The notes beneath the pieces are model-generated. The model was not told the DNA's origin. It saw only the letters and a program-made list of their open reading frames with translations, and searched no databases. Shown here one piece after another: positions 51,018 through 59,773 of a stretch of 64,000 nt of DNA. The DNA is from Paenibacillus planticolens. GTDB taxonomy: Bacteria > Bacillota > Bacilli > Paenibacillales > NBRC-103111. The DNA lies in NCBI RefSeq assembly GCF_013141725.1, contig NZ_WHNZ01000061.1, forward strand, positions 515,105 to 579,104, read 5' to 3'. A program made the position numbers and the translations under genes. Position 1 is the first letter of the stretch; every line of letters starts with the position of its first letter.

Positions 51018-51626
51018 TTGTTTCAAACAGTTCTACACGCGGTTATATTGGGTTTTGGCCTAATTTTACCGGTAGGGGTACAAAATGTTTTTGTATTTAA
51101 TCAAGGCGCCAGCCAGCGCACTTACTTAGGAGCACTGCCTGTCATTCTGACGGCATCCCTCTGCGATACGTTCCTTATTCTAGCAGCGGTTTTGGGGGTT
51201 TCCCTTATTGTGCTCACTTTTTCATGGCTGCAAATGGCTCTTTATGGCGTTGGGTTTATATTCTTGCTCTACATGGGCTGGGCGGTTTGGAAAAGCAAGC
51301 CAAGTGCTGCTTCTTCTTCACAAGAAGAAACTAGGCCCAAAAAGCAGATCCTGTTTGCAGCATCTGTCTCTTTACTGAATCCTCATGCTATTTTAGATAC
51401 GATTGGCGTTATCGGCACCAATTCTTTAAACTATTCCGGCAGCGAAAAATGGGTCTTCATGCTCAGCATTATATGCGTATCCTGGCTATGGTTTTTCGGG
51501 TTGGCATTCGCGGGGCGGTTAGTCCGCAAGCATGATACAAACGGTCTGTTTATCGCGCGATTAAACAAGGTTTCCGCTTGCTTAATATGGGGCGTGGCTG
51601 CGTATATGGGGATGAAGCTTTTGTAA
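51018..51626 (+). CDS. LysE-family amino acid exporter
   Basis: A 203-residue membrane protein with about six helices and the family segments GFGLILPVGVQNVFVFNQGA, LLYMGWAVWKS and ASVSLLNPHAILDTIGVIG. Exports basic amino acids or related compounds. TTG at 51018, preceded by AGGAGAG, is preferred over an upstream ATG that has no ribosome binding site. Divergent from the MocR regulator gene. Ends in a strong terminator. Confidence 0.9.
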   Translation: MFQTVLHAVILGFGLILPVGVQNVFVFNQGASQRTYLGALPVILTASLCDTFLILAAVLGVSLIVLTFSWLQMALYGVGFIFLLYMGWAVWKSKPSAASSSQEETRPKKQILFAASVSLLNPHAILDTIGVIGTNSLNYSGSEKWVFMLSIICVSWLWFFGLAFAGRLVRKHDTNGLFIARLNKVSACLIWGVAAYMGMKLL

Positions 51627-51649
51627 AATGAAAGGACGAAAGCACGATG

Positions 51650-51694
51650 GCAGCCGGTGGAATCTACTGAAGTCTCCACTGGCTGCTATTTTTC
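51650..51694 (+). terminator. Rho-independent terminator of the lysE gene
   Basis: A 12 bp stem (51650-51661 with 51675-51686, one wobble) with a 13-nt loop, followed by ATTTTTC. It lies 24 bp after the lysE stop. Confidence 0.9.
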
Positions 51695-51975
51695 TATTGG
51701 CTCAACATTTATCAACTCTACAAGCGCATTTCTCCTATAATCCACCTCTAACTTCAATTCACCTATCTTCTCTAAACCCTTCTCATTACCAGCTCAGAAC
51801 AGCTCATTACATATCATCATTACTTCTTATTTCACATTGCTTCTCACCACTACTACTCATAATTTATCGCCACTTCTCATTTATCCTCACATCTGCTCCA
51901 TCCCTCTCACACCTTTTTTCATATACCCACTACCATCCAATAATCTAAAAAAACTACAAAAAAAACTAAAAACAA
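51695..51975 (+). other. G-depleted, C/T/A-rich leader before the TRAP operon
   Basis: About 280 bp between the lysE terminator and the dctQ gene contain very few G residues on the plus strand (roughly ten after 51704), with many C in CTC/CCA/CAC contexts. Such unstructured C-rich, G-poor RNA is the signature of Rho-binding (rut) regions. No gene is seen; small in-frame openings lack a ribosome binding site. The dctQ ribosome binding site lies just after it. Confidence 0.7.
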
Positions 51976-52064
51976 TGGCGTTCCTGCCCTCGCCCAGGAA
52001 AGCTATACTAAAATCAGCCAAAATGAAAGCACTTACACAAACAAAGAAGGGAGGTCGCCAGACC

Positions 52065-52568
52065 ATGCGATTACTTCGCAAAATAGCGCTCGGTATCGAT
52101 ACGTTCATCGAATCGGCCGCACTCATCGGCTTGCTCAGCATGATTATCATCGTCACCATGCAGGTGATGACGCGCAAACTATTCGATTTCGTTTTTTTCT
52201 GGTCAGAAGAAGTGACTATGCTGCTGCTCATTTGGTTCTCTTTTATGGGTATCGCAATTGGCTTTCGGGAAAAGCTCCATCTCGGCATTGATTCCTTCAC
52301 GCACAAACTTCCTGCTTCCTTCAACAAAGCGCTGGACAAAGTGATCGAACTCGTCATTCTCGCCTTCGGAATCTATCTGGTGTTCTATGGTTGGGATTTC
52401 ACCGTCATGATGAACGAATCCGAACTGCCAGCCACGGGGCTGCCGAACAGCACGCTCTATGTCATCATGCCGATCACGGGCATCATGACCTGTGCTTATG
52501 CGCTATTGCAGTTATTTGGGATCGAAACGAAACGGCACGTTAATCTCCAGGAAAGAGGCCACCATTAA
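52065..52568 (+). CDS. dctQ: TRAP transporter small permease (DctQ)
   Basis: A 167-residue protein with four hydrophobic helices, including VTMQVMTRKLFDFVFFWSEE and MLLLIWFSFMGIAIGFREK, typical of DctQ. It partners the large permease encoded next (1 bp overlap at TAATG). TRAP systems import organic acids, including uronates, using a sodium gradient. ATG at 52065 is preferred because GGGAGG precedes it; long upstream openings in the same frame are in the G-poor leader. Confidence 0.92.
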   Translation: MRLLRKIALGIDTFIESAALIGLLSMIIIVTMQVMTRKLFDFVFFWSEEVTMLLLIWFSFMGIAIGFREKLHLGIDSFTHKLPASFNKALDKVIELVILAFGIYLVFYGWDFTVMMNESELPATGLPNSTLYVIMPITGIMTCAYALLQLFGIETKRHVNLQERGHH

Positions 52569-53860
52569 TGGATCCGACCATTGCCATTCTCATACTTTGC
52601 ATTAGCTTCACCCTTCTGATCGTTCTGCGCTTCCCGATCTCGCTAGCTCTAGCCGGTTCTTCACTGCTTACCCTGCTCTACTTGAAAGTCCCGCTGGCTA
52701 CCGTGGGCCAAACCATGATTCAAGGGATGAATTCCTACTCGCTCCTGACTATCCCCTTCTTCATCCTGGCCGGTCAAATCATGAGCGAAGGCCAAATGGC
52801 GCTGCGCCTCATCAACCTCGCCCAAGTTCTCGTGGGTGGCATTCGCGGGGGCTTAGCCATGGTCAACTGCGTAGCCTGCATGTTCTTTGGCAACATTTCC
52901 GGCTCCGCTATCGCAGATGTATCTTCCATCGGCTCCGTCATGATTCCCATGATGAAGAAAAAAGGCTATGACACCGACTACGCCGTAGGTGTCACCGTAT
53001 CCGCCGCCATTCAAGGCGTCGTCGTTCCGCCGAGCCACAATCTCGTCCTGTATTCCCTGGCAGCCGGAGGCGGGATCTCCATTGCTTCGCTTTTTCTCGC
53101 CGGCATCGTTCCCGGCCTGATTCTCTGCGTATCGCTGATGGTTACAAGCTATATCATTGCAATCAAGCGCGGATATACCAAAAGCGAAGCCGTTCCGATG
53201 AGGGACATACCAAAAATTGTGCGCGACGGCCTGCTCTCCCTCTTAACCGCCGTCATTATCCTTGGCGGTATTTTCACCGGCTGGTTTACAGCTACGGAAA
53301 GCGGCGCATTGGCGTGTTTGTACGCTTTTATTCTCACCTTTCTCGTCTACCGGGATATTCCGCTCAGCCGCATGTGGGTCATCCTGAAACGGACGTTTCG
53401 AACCGTCGCGATGGTGCTTTTCCTGATTGCCGCCTCGGCTACCTTCAGTTATGTGCTCGCTTTCTTGAAAGTGCCCGGCATGCTGACCGATTGGATGCTT
53501 GGCATCACCGACAGCCCGATTGTGATTTTGCTGATCATCAACGTCCTGCTGCTCTTGCTCGGCGCACCGATGGATATGGCTCCGCTCATCCTCATTATGA
53601 CGCCGATTCTGCTGCCTGTCGTCACCGCTCTTGGCATGGACCCTGTTCACTTCGGCATCATTATGATGTTAAACTTAGGCATGGGATTGCTGACGCCTCC
53701 GGTTGGAACCGTTTTATTCGTCGGCTCGGCCATCGGCAATATCTCGATTTCCGAAGGCACTAAAGCGATGATGCCGTTCTTCTATGTCATGTGCGTCGTT
53801 CTCATGATTTTGACTTATATACCAGGTCTGGTGATGTGGCTGCCTAACCTTATGAAATAA
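52568..53860 (+). CDS. dctM: TRAP transporter large permease (DctM)
   Basis: A 430-residue permease with about twelve helices in the ion-transporter superfamily. Landmarks are FILAGQIMSEGQMALRLINL, VNCVACMFFGNISGSAIADV, and NLGMGLLTPPVGTVLFVGSA near the end. It forms the transport core with DctQ and receives substrate from DctP. ATG overlaps the dctQ stop. Confidence 0.95.
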   Translation: MDPTIAILILCISFTLLIVLRFPISLALAGSSLLTLLYLKVPLATVGQTMIQGMNSYSLLTIPFFILAGQIMSEGQMALRLINLAQVLVGGIRGGLAMVNCVACMFFGNISGSAIADVSSIGSVMIPMMKKKGYDTDYAVGVTVSAAIQGVVVPPSHNLVLYSLAAGGGISIASLFLAGIVPGLILCVSLMVTSYIIAIKRGYTKSEAVPMRDIPKIVRDGLLSLLTAVIILGGIFTGWFTATESGALACLYAFILTFLVYRDIPLSRMWVILKRTFRTVAMVLFLIAASATFSYVLAFLKVPGMLTDWMLGITDSPIVILLIINVLLLLLGAPMDMAPLILIMTPILLPVVTALGMDPVHFGIIMMLNLGMGLLTPPVGTVLFVGSAIGNISISEGTKAMMPFFYVMCVVLMILTYIPGLVMWLPNLMK

Positions 53861-53893
53861 TCAACTCAAACCATTACAGGGGTGATCATCGAT

Positions 53894-54955
53894 ATGAAAA
53901 TCAAAAAATCATATATAACAGCACTTAGCACGATGCTGGGAGCAAGTCTGCTGCTTGTAGCATGCGGCGGGGGCAGCACGCCGACAAACAGCGGTTCCAC
54001 AACTGCGCCGGGGACCGCTAGTCCGGCAGCGGCCAAGAAATCCGATGGGCCTAAGTTAAATTTTCGTCTGGCCGAAACGCATCCCGCTGACTATCCGACC
54101 ACACTAGGCGATAAAAAGTTCGCGGAGCTCGTTAATCAAGCCTCTGAAGGCCGCATCAAAATCGATGTGTTCCCTGCTTCCCAGCTGGGTGAAGAGAAGG
54201 CTGTCATTGAGCAGGTTCAATTGGGTGCGATTGAGTTCACCAGGGTCAGCACTGGAGCGCTTGGCAGCTTTAACAAGCAATATGAAGTGTTCAGCTTGCC
54301 TTATATTTTCGATAATGACAATCATCAATGGAAGTTCCTGGAAAGCGAACAAGGTACGAAACTGCTGGATAGCCTGGAATCCTCGCGTATGAAGGGCCTT
54401 GCCTACTACAGCTCAGGAGCGCGTCATTTCTATTCCAAAAAGCCCATCAAAAGCATCGCCGATCTGAAAGGGCTAAAAATTCGCGTTATTCAAAACAAAG
54501 TCAATATCGATCTCATGAACGCACTCGGTGCGAATGCAACGCCAATGCCATACGGGGACGTGTTCAACGCCCTGCAAACGGGCGTCATCGATGCCGCAGA
54601 GAACAACTATCCGAGCTACTTCTCGTCCAACCATTTTCAGCAGGCAAAAAATCTCATTCTCGATCAGCACCAACGTGTTCCGGAAGTTCTTCTGATCTCC
54701 AAAGTAGCCTGGGATAAGCTGAGCAATGACGATAAAGCGCTGATCAAAAAAGCAGCCCTGGAATCCGTCAAAACGCAGAAAGCCGAATGGGATAAATTCG
54801 AAAAAGATTCCGAGGCCAAAGTCAAAGCAGCCGGCGTCACCATCACAGAAGTCACTGACCTTAAGCCATGGCAGGAAGCCGTAAAGCCAGTCATCGAGAA
54901 GTACCGCAATGATTACAAAGAGACGCTGGAAGCTATCGAAAAGGCAAGAAAGTAG
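53894..54955 (+). CDS. dctP: TRAP transporter solute-binding lipoprotein (DctP)
   Basis: A 353-residue periplasmic-type binding protein anchored as a lipoprotein (lipobox LLLVACGGG, Cys at about residue 24). Family segments are LNFRLAETHPADYPTTL, the SLPYIFDNDNHQWKFL stretch, GLKIRVIQNKVNIDLMNALG and GVIDAAENNYPSY. It binds a substrate, likely a carboxylic or uronic acid. ATG at 53894 has AGGGG upstream; a GTG at 53882 is too close to the ribosome binding site. Confidence 0.93.
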   Translation: MKIKKSYITALSTMLGASLLLVACGGGSTPTNSGSTTAPGTASPAAAKKSDGPKLNFRLAETHPADYPTTLGDKKFAELVNQASEGRIKIDVFPASQLGEEKAVIEQVQLGAIEFTRVSTGALGSFNKQYEVFSLPYIFDNDNHQWKFLESEQGTKLLDSLESSRMKGLAYYSSGARHFYSKKPIKSIADLKGLKIRVIQNKVNIDLMNALGANATPMPYGDVFNALQTGVIDAAENNYPSYFSSNHFQQAKNLILDQHQRVPEVLLISKVAWDKLSNDDKALIKKAALESVKTQKAEWDKFEKDSEAKVKAAGVTITEVTDLKPWQEAVKPVIEKYRNDYKETLEAIEKARK

Positions 54956-54986
54956 ACTCCTTCCACCTAAACGACAAAAGAGAAAA

Positions 54987-55029
54987 GACAAAAGGAACCT
55001 AAGCCCATCTCAGGTTCCTTTTGTCTTTT
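54987..55029. terminator. Bidirectional terminator between dctP and the response-regulator gene
   Basis: GACAAAAGGAACCT (54987-55000) pairs with AGGTTCCTTTTGTC (55012-55025), a perfect 14 bp stem with 11-nt loop. Plus strand continues TTTTA; minus strand continues TTTTCTCTTTTG. It ends both the TRAP operon and the converging regulator gene. Confidence 0.9.
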
Positions 55030-55768
55030 ACGGCTTTCCTCCATTTTTCCGATATTCCAAAGGAGAGCTCCCTGTCAGCTTTTTAAACGTATTGCTGAAA
55101 TAAGCAATATCGCCATATCCGAGCCTTTCCGCGATTTCAAAGACGCGCAAAGAGGTTTTGACAAGCAGCCTCTTTGCTTCTTCTATCCGCATTTCGATGA
55201 CATAGTCCACGAACTTGCCGCCCGTTTGCTGCTTGAACAGTTGACTCAGATAGCTGGGATTCAAATGGACAAAAGCAGCCACATCCGTTAGCGCAATATC
55301 CTTGGCTAAATTAGCGGCAACAAACTGCTGCACTTGTTCGATCACAGACAATTCGGCCGTCACCGTCTGAAGCGTATCGCTCCCCATCGCCTCTTTCAGC
55401 ATCGCCCTGCCTTGTATCCAGCGTTCCAAGCAATCGGCCATCGCTTCCATTTCCACCGGCTTGAGCAAATAATCCTTGACCCCGTAACGAATCGCTTTCT
55501 GTGCGAAATGAAAATCGTCAAACCCACTCACAAGCACCAGATTCGCCGTCATGCCAGCCATCTGTTCCGCCAGCCCGATGCCGTCCATAATCGGCATTTT
55601 CACATCGGAAATAACGAGATCCGCCTCATGCTTTCGCACCGCATCCAAGGCTTCCAGGCCGTTCGCGCATTCCTGCACAATCGTAACAGGGAGCTTCGTT
55701 TGCTCCACCGCCTTGCGCAGCACAACCCGGACCCATTTTTCATCATCGGCAAGAATGATTTTGTACAT
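55028..55768 (-). CDS. Response regulator with AraC-type DNA-binding domain
   Basis: A 246-residue regulator, much shorter than the YesN protein at 42944. The receiver domain has the phosphoacceptor Asp in DLVISDVKMPIMDGIGLAEQ and the conserved KPVE lysine. The C terminus is an AraC helix-turn-helix (VHLNPSYLSQLFKQQTGGKF, GYGDIAYFSNTFKKLTG). Convergent with dctP; pairs with the adjacent kinase. Likely regulates the TRAP operon. Confidence 0.93.
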   Translation of the reverse strand: MYKIILADDEKWVRVVLRKAVEQTKLPVTIVQECANGLEALDAVRKHEADLVISDVKMPIMDGIGLAEQMAGMTANLVLVSGFDDFHFAQKAIRYGVKDYLLKPVEMEAMADCLERWIQGRAMLKEAMGSDTLQTVTAELSVIEQVQQFVAANLAKDIALTDVAAFVHLNPSYLSQLFKQQTGGKFVDYVIEMRIEEAKRLLVKTSLRVFEIAERLGYGDIAYFSNTFKKLTGSSPLEYRKNGGKP

Positions 55769-55773
55769 CGTGA

Positions 55774-57618
55774 CTACGCTCCTTCCCGGATATGAAGCCC
55801 CAGCGGCAGTTTCAAGCTAACGGTAGTCCCGGCGCCGGCGCTGCTCTCAAGCTCCAAACCGTATGCTTCCCCGAATAAATACGAAATGCGCCGATGCACA
55901 TTCACGATCCCAATCTGAGAAACAGCTGCAACCATATCCTTCTGCAGCAAATCAAGCTGCAAGGCACGAAGCCTTTCCGCCGGAATCCCCATCCCGGTAT
56001 CATGAATCTCGATGACATATTGATGCTCATCCAACAGCTTGGCGGATATGATGATATGAACAGGCTGGTCGCTCGTCTCGATGCCGTGAATTACACAATT
56101 TTCCACCAAGGGCTGCAGCGCAAACTTCGCAATCCATTGACTTTCCGCCCATTGCGGAATTTGAAATTCATAGCTGAGCTTCTCTTCAAAACGGTACTGC
56201 TGTATCCGCAAGTACATCTCACAGATGTGAATTTCCTGCTGCACAGTGCTCGTTGCACCCGCATGATTCAAATTGTAGCGCAGCAGCCTGGCCAGGGAAG
56301 CGACCAACACGGAAATATCGGTCATATCCTTTTCCAGCGCCATGCCTCTTACCGTCTCCAATGCGTTCATGAGAAAATGGGGGTTGACTTGGGATTGGAG
56401 CACTTTGAGCTCGGTTTCCTTTTGGCGGAGCTGGAGATCCTTCTCCCGAAGCTGAGAGTAGTAAATCTCGCCCATCAAGACTTGCAGCTTTTCCACCATT
56501 CTATTAAAATCATTCGTCAGTTGTCCGATCTCATCCTTCGATTCGATGTCCGCCCGAGCCTGAAAATCTCCTTCTTTTACCCGCTTCATAAAATATTGCA
56601 AAGCCCGCACCGGGCGAACGATGCTGGTCGCAAAGCCAATGCCGATTAAATAAGCGATAACCAGCGTAACAGCTACCGTCCACCAAATCGTTTGCCGAAT
56701 ATACTGCGAACCGCGCGTCAGCTCATGTTCAGGAATGGCCGTTACGAGCCTCCAGTTCAAATACGACGACAGGCTGAACGTATAAAATGGCCGATCTCCT
56801 GTTTGCGCCTGATAAGAGCCGCTCTCCCGCTGCAAAATATAGTCCAGCTGATCCCACTCGGCCATATGCCCGATATCGGCGTATTCCGGGGAATAAATAT
56901 ACTTTCCAGAGGGATCCAGTATCGATAAATAACCCGTTCTGCCGATCGTTACACGCTCAGCAATCTCTTGAATGCGCTTGAAATTCAGTTCCATGATGAG
57001 GGTCGCAACAGGTTCCAGCGTATTGGGACTCACCAATCGCTTCACAATCGAGAGAACCGGCATATCCTCCAGTTCATAACGCTCGGAAGGCGGCCGAATG
57101 ATCAGCATAATATCGCTGTTGGAAGGCACGCTGGCATACCATGGCTCCTGAACGAGCTGCAAAGCAGGCGTCACATTTTTGTTCATGCTCGTATCCAGCA
57201 CGGTTTGATTTTCCATAATCAGCATGATCCGGGAAATGTCCGAGCGGGAGTAGGCGGTATCTTTCAACAACTGCATCATCGGCTCGCGGATGCCTGAGCT
57301 TCTCATTTCATACTCGCTCGTCATGCGAAGAAACTGCTGCATCGAGGGGTGATTTTGCATCCGGATCGAGTCGATTTCAAAATCCCTGATATAATATTCG
57401 ATGTGCAGCTTCACCTGCTCAATAATCTGTTCGTTGCTTAATCGCGCTTCCTCGCGCAGCACTTCCGACGATTTCTGATACGAAATGAGACCGACAACAA
57501 GCAGCGGAATGACGACCAGCATGGCCGAGTAGACGAGCAGCTTAACGGTCAGCGGACGATCGCGCAAAAACAAACTACGGTAAAACCAAATCCAAGTCGG
57601 ACGGCTTTTTCTCCGCAT
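55774..57618 (-). CDS. Sensor histidine kinase (YesM type)
   Basis: A 614-residue membrane kinase. Two helices (about residues 25-50 and 305-325) border a large extracytoplasmic sensing region; a HAMP domain (VRALQYFMKRVKEGDFQARA), His kinase motif QVNPHFLMNALETVRGMALE and HATPase_c with GMGIPAERL follow. The 5 bp gap to the regulator shows an operon. ATG at 57618 is used over a GTG at 57645, which lacks a good ribosome binding site. Confidence 0.93.
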   Translation of the reverse strand: MRRKSRPTWIWFYRSLFLRDRPLTVKLLVYSAMLVVIPLLVVGLISYQKSSEVLREEARLSNEQIIEQVKLHIEYYIRDFEIDSIRMQNHPSMQQFLRMTSEYEMRSSGIREPMMQLLKDTAYSRSDISRIMLIMENQTVLDTSMNKNVTPALQLVQEPWYASVPSNSDIMLIIRPPSERYELEDMPVLSIVKRLVSPNTLEPVATLIMELNFKRIQEIAERVTIGRTGYLSILDPSGKYIYSPEYADIGHMAEWDQLDYILQRESGSYQAQTGDRPFYTFSLSSYLNWRLVTAIPEHELTRGSQYIRQTIWWTVAVTLVIAYLIGIGFATSIVRPVRALQYFMKRVKEGDFQARADIESKDEIGQLTNDFNRMVEKLQVLMGEIYYSQLREKDLQLRQKETELKVLQSQVNPHFLMNALETVRGMALEKDMTDISVLVASLARLLRYNLNHAGATSTVQQEIHICEMYLRIQQYRFEEKLSYEFQIPQWAESQWIAKFALQPLVENCVIHGIETSDQPVHIIISAKLLDEHQYVIEIHDTGMGIPAERLRALQLDLLQKDMVAAVSQIGIVNVHRRISYLFGEAYGLELESSAGAGTTVSLKLPLGLHIREGA

Positions 57619-57661
57619 ATCCAGTCCCCAAGCTCCCCTCTCCACTGTTATGTAAACGCAT

Positions 57662-57704
57662 TCAATAAAGAAGAAAGAAAACCAGCTGCGTAAAGCAACT
57701 GGTT
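57662..57704 (-). terminator. Terminator after the cupin gene
   Basis: AACCAG (57680-57685) pairs with CTGGTT (57699-57704), with an inner TGC/GCA step; minus-strand continuation is T/C-rich (TTTCTTTCTTCTTTATTG). It overlaps the stop of the cupin gene. Confidence 0.7.
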
Positions 57705-58020
57705 AACGTTTCACAAGATCTTCACGAATCGGTGTGAAGACATCCAGCAAGGCAGATGCCTCTAAAGCTGTCACGCCATGCTGCGCTCCGCTCGGGATAT
57801 AAACCGTTTGGCCTTGTTCGATGACCGTCACAACACCATCTATCGTAAACTCAATTTTGCCCTTTAAGCAATAGGACATTTGTTCATGCACGTGGCTGTG
57901 CTGATACCCTACCGCCCCTGGCTCAAAGTGAACTTCCATCATCATTAGCCCAACTTCAGCTTTCAAAATGCAGCGTTTAACGCCCGGCTCAGCCGGCTCC
58001 CACACGCCAATATTCGACAT
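57703..58020 (-). CDS. Cupin-domain protein
   Basis: A 105-residue single cupin barrel. Metal-binding motif 1 is YQHSHVHEQMSYCLKGKIEF (two His, Glu); motif 2 has the PSGAQHGVTALE region with His. Similar small cupins act in sugar or pectin metabolism next to uronate genes. ATG at 58020 is preceded by GGAGAGGGG. A terminator separates it from the GH4 gene. Confidence 0.88.
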   Translation of the reverse strand: MSNIGVWEPAEPGVKRCILKAEVGLMMMEVHFEPGAVGYQHSHVHEQMSYCLKGKIEFTIDGVVTVIEQGQTVYIPSGAQHGVTALEASALLDVFTPIREDLVKR

Positions 58021-58050
58021 CTGACTTTCCCCTCTCCAATTAAGCGATCC

Positions 58051-58083
58051 TATTAAAAAGAGAAAGGACCGCAAGCGGTCCTT
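58051..58083 (-). terminator. Terminator after the GH4 gene
   Basis: AAGGACCGC (58064-58072) pairs with GCGGTCCTT (58075-58083), a perfect 9 bp stem with a 2-nt loop, followed on the minus strand by TTTCTCTTTTTAATA. Confidence 0.85.
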
Positions 58084-58160
58084 CACTTACTGACTTAATT
58101 ATAACCCAAAAGAACCCAAATGAACATACTTGAAAACAAACGAACGCAAGGTTTATCTCC

Positions 58161-59666
58161 TTAAGATGAGACGGCAGCGCGGTCTTTCCCTTTGTCTGCT
58201 TCGCCTGCATTTCTGTTTGCGGCTTCACGGTCCTGCTGCATTTCTTCCACCGTTTTCACCTTCAAGCGCGCTGCGCCTTCGTAGTCCCGGGTCGGAATGA
58301 GGTTGCCTGCGGCCAGACGTTGTTTGGCATCTTCAATCGCAGAGCTGTACTGCGGAAGCCACTTTTCATGGGCAACGAGCATCTCATCGACCATCTGCCA
58401 AATTTCTTTCGGATTGCAAACGGCGCCAACGAGCGGATCCATCATAAAAGCTTGACGCAGCAGCTTATCGTCCCCGTGCACGGCTGCTTCAACAGCAAGG
58501 CGCTGCACCGAAATGCTGACATTGCATACGGCGGCAGGTCCGAGCGGCAGGTCCCCTACAACCGGCATCGAAATGCCATTGGCATCCACATAGCCCGGCG
58601 CTTCGATGACCGCATCATTCGGCAGATTCGAAATGACGCCGTTATTCACCAGATTGAAATGCCCGCGATACACACGGCCCGTTTCAAGTCCCTCGATAAT
58701 ATAAGAGCCGTGCTCCTCGCTGCGTTTTTCAGCTGTGTAAACCATAGCCTTTTCCTTCATCCAGTTCGGGAAATCCGTTTCGAACCAGTTCCGCCCTTCC
58801 GTGCAAACGCGCAGGTAGCCGCCGGTTTCGCCGTTTATCCAGCTTCCCATGTCGATCCAGTCTTGAATTTCGCCGGCCCGCTTCCGGTACCAAGGCACAT
58901 ACTCGCTCAGATGCCCATTGGATTCTGTGCTGTAGTAGCCGAACCGGCGCAGCATATCGATGCGCACTTTTTCCGTGCGGGCAAATTCCGGATGGTTCTC
59001 GAACGCTTCCAGCAAACCTTGCGTTAGATCCCTGCCTTGATGTCGGGCTTGCACATACCAGGTTTGGTGATTGATCCCTGCGCAAATAATGTCGACTTCT
59101 TCCTTCTTGAGGCCATACACTTCGGCAATTTGACGATGCCCGTGCTGCACGCCGTGACATAGCCCGATCGTCCGCACCCCGCCGTATTTGTTGCAAGCCC
59201 AAGTCAGCATCGCCATCGGATTCGCATAATTTAAGAGCAGCACATCAGGCGAAGCCACATCGCGGATGTCACCGCAAATACGAAGCATTTCCGATATTCC
59301 CCGCTGACCGTACATAATGCCTCCGGCACATAAAGTGTCCCCGACACACTGATCGACGCCATATTTGAGCGGAATATCCACATCCGTAGCAAAAGCCTCC
59401 AGACCGCCTACACGAATCGTGCATAGTACATACTTCGCATCTTTCAAAGCTTCTCTGCGATCTGTACTCGCTTGAATTTGTATGTTCAGACCATTTTCCA
59501 AAATGTCCCTTTGGCAAAGTTCCGTGACCATATCCAAATTATGCTGATTAATGTCTGTAAAAGCGACCTGAATATCATGAAACTCAGGAACCGACAATAA
59601 GTCCCGCAGTAGTCCCCGTGTAAATCCAATACTTCCTGCTCCAATAAAAGCCACTTTAAATGCCAT
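58161..59666 (-). CDS. Glycoside hydrolase family 4 (alpha-galactosidase/alpha-glucosidase/alpha-galacturonidase group)
   Basis: A 501-residue NAD- and Mn-dependent hydrolase. The Rossmann NAD motif is KVAFIGAGSIGFTRGLLRDL; catalytic metal ligands are in GLCHGVQHGH (Cys and His) and ICAGINHQTWYVQA; FGYYSTESNGHLSEYVPWYR follows. GH4 uses an oxidation-elimination mechanism. The substrate is uncertain: the region is rich in pectin-related genes, so an alpha-galacturonidase is possible, but alpha-galactosidase cannot be excluded. ATG at 59666 is preceded by AGAGGGCG. Confidence 0.87.
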   Translation of the reverse strand: MAFKVAFIGAGSIGFTRGLLRDLLSVPEFHDIQVAFTDINQHNLDMVTELCQRDILENGLNIQIQASTDRREALKDAKYVLCTIRVGGLEAFATDVDIPLKYGVDQCVGDTLCAGGIMYGQRGISEMLRICGDIRDVASPDVLLLNYANPMAMLTWACNKYGGVRTIGLCHGVQHGHRQIAEVYGLKKEEVDIICAGINHQTWYVQARHQGRDLTQGLLEAFENHPEFARTEKVRIDMLRRFGYYSTESNGHLSEYVPWYRKRAGEIQDWIDMGSWINGETGGYLRVCTEGRNWFETDFPNWMKEKAMVYTAEKRSEEHGSYIIEGLETGRVYRGHFNLVNNGVISNLPNDAVIEAPGYVDANGISMPVVGDLPLGPAAVCNVSISVQRLAVEAAVHGDDKLLRQAFMMDPLVGAVCNPKEIWQMVDEMLVAHEKWLPQYSSAIEDAKQRLAAGNLIPTRDYEGAARLKVKTVEEMQQDREAANRNAGEADKGKDRAAVSS

Positions 59667-59773
59667 GTTTATCGCCCTCTTTCTCATGTGCTCTACCTTT
59701 CACATTGTATCAAGCACAAAAGAGAAGACGTTACCAAATTTCTAACTTTGTCGCAGTGCTTTTGTCAAAAATT

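Noticed and set aside
51837..52064. N-terminal extension of DctQ through the G-poor leader
   Set aside because: The extension has low-complexity composition, no ribosome binding site, and DctQ proteins normally start near the chosen ATG at 52065.
55894..56649. Long open frame opposite the YesM-type kinase
   Set aside because: Composition and position are those of a shadow frame; the kinase on the other strand has clear domains.
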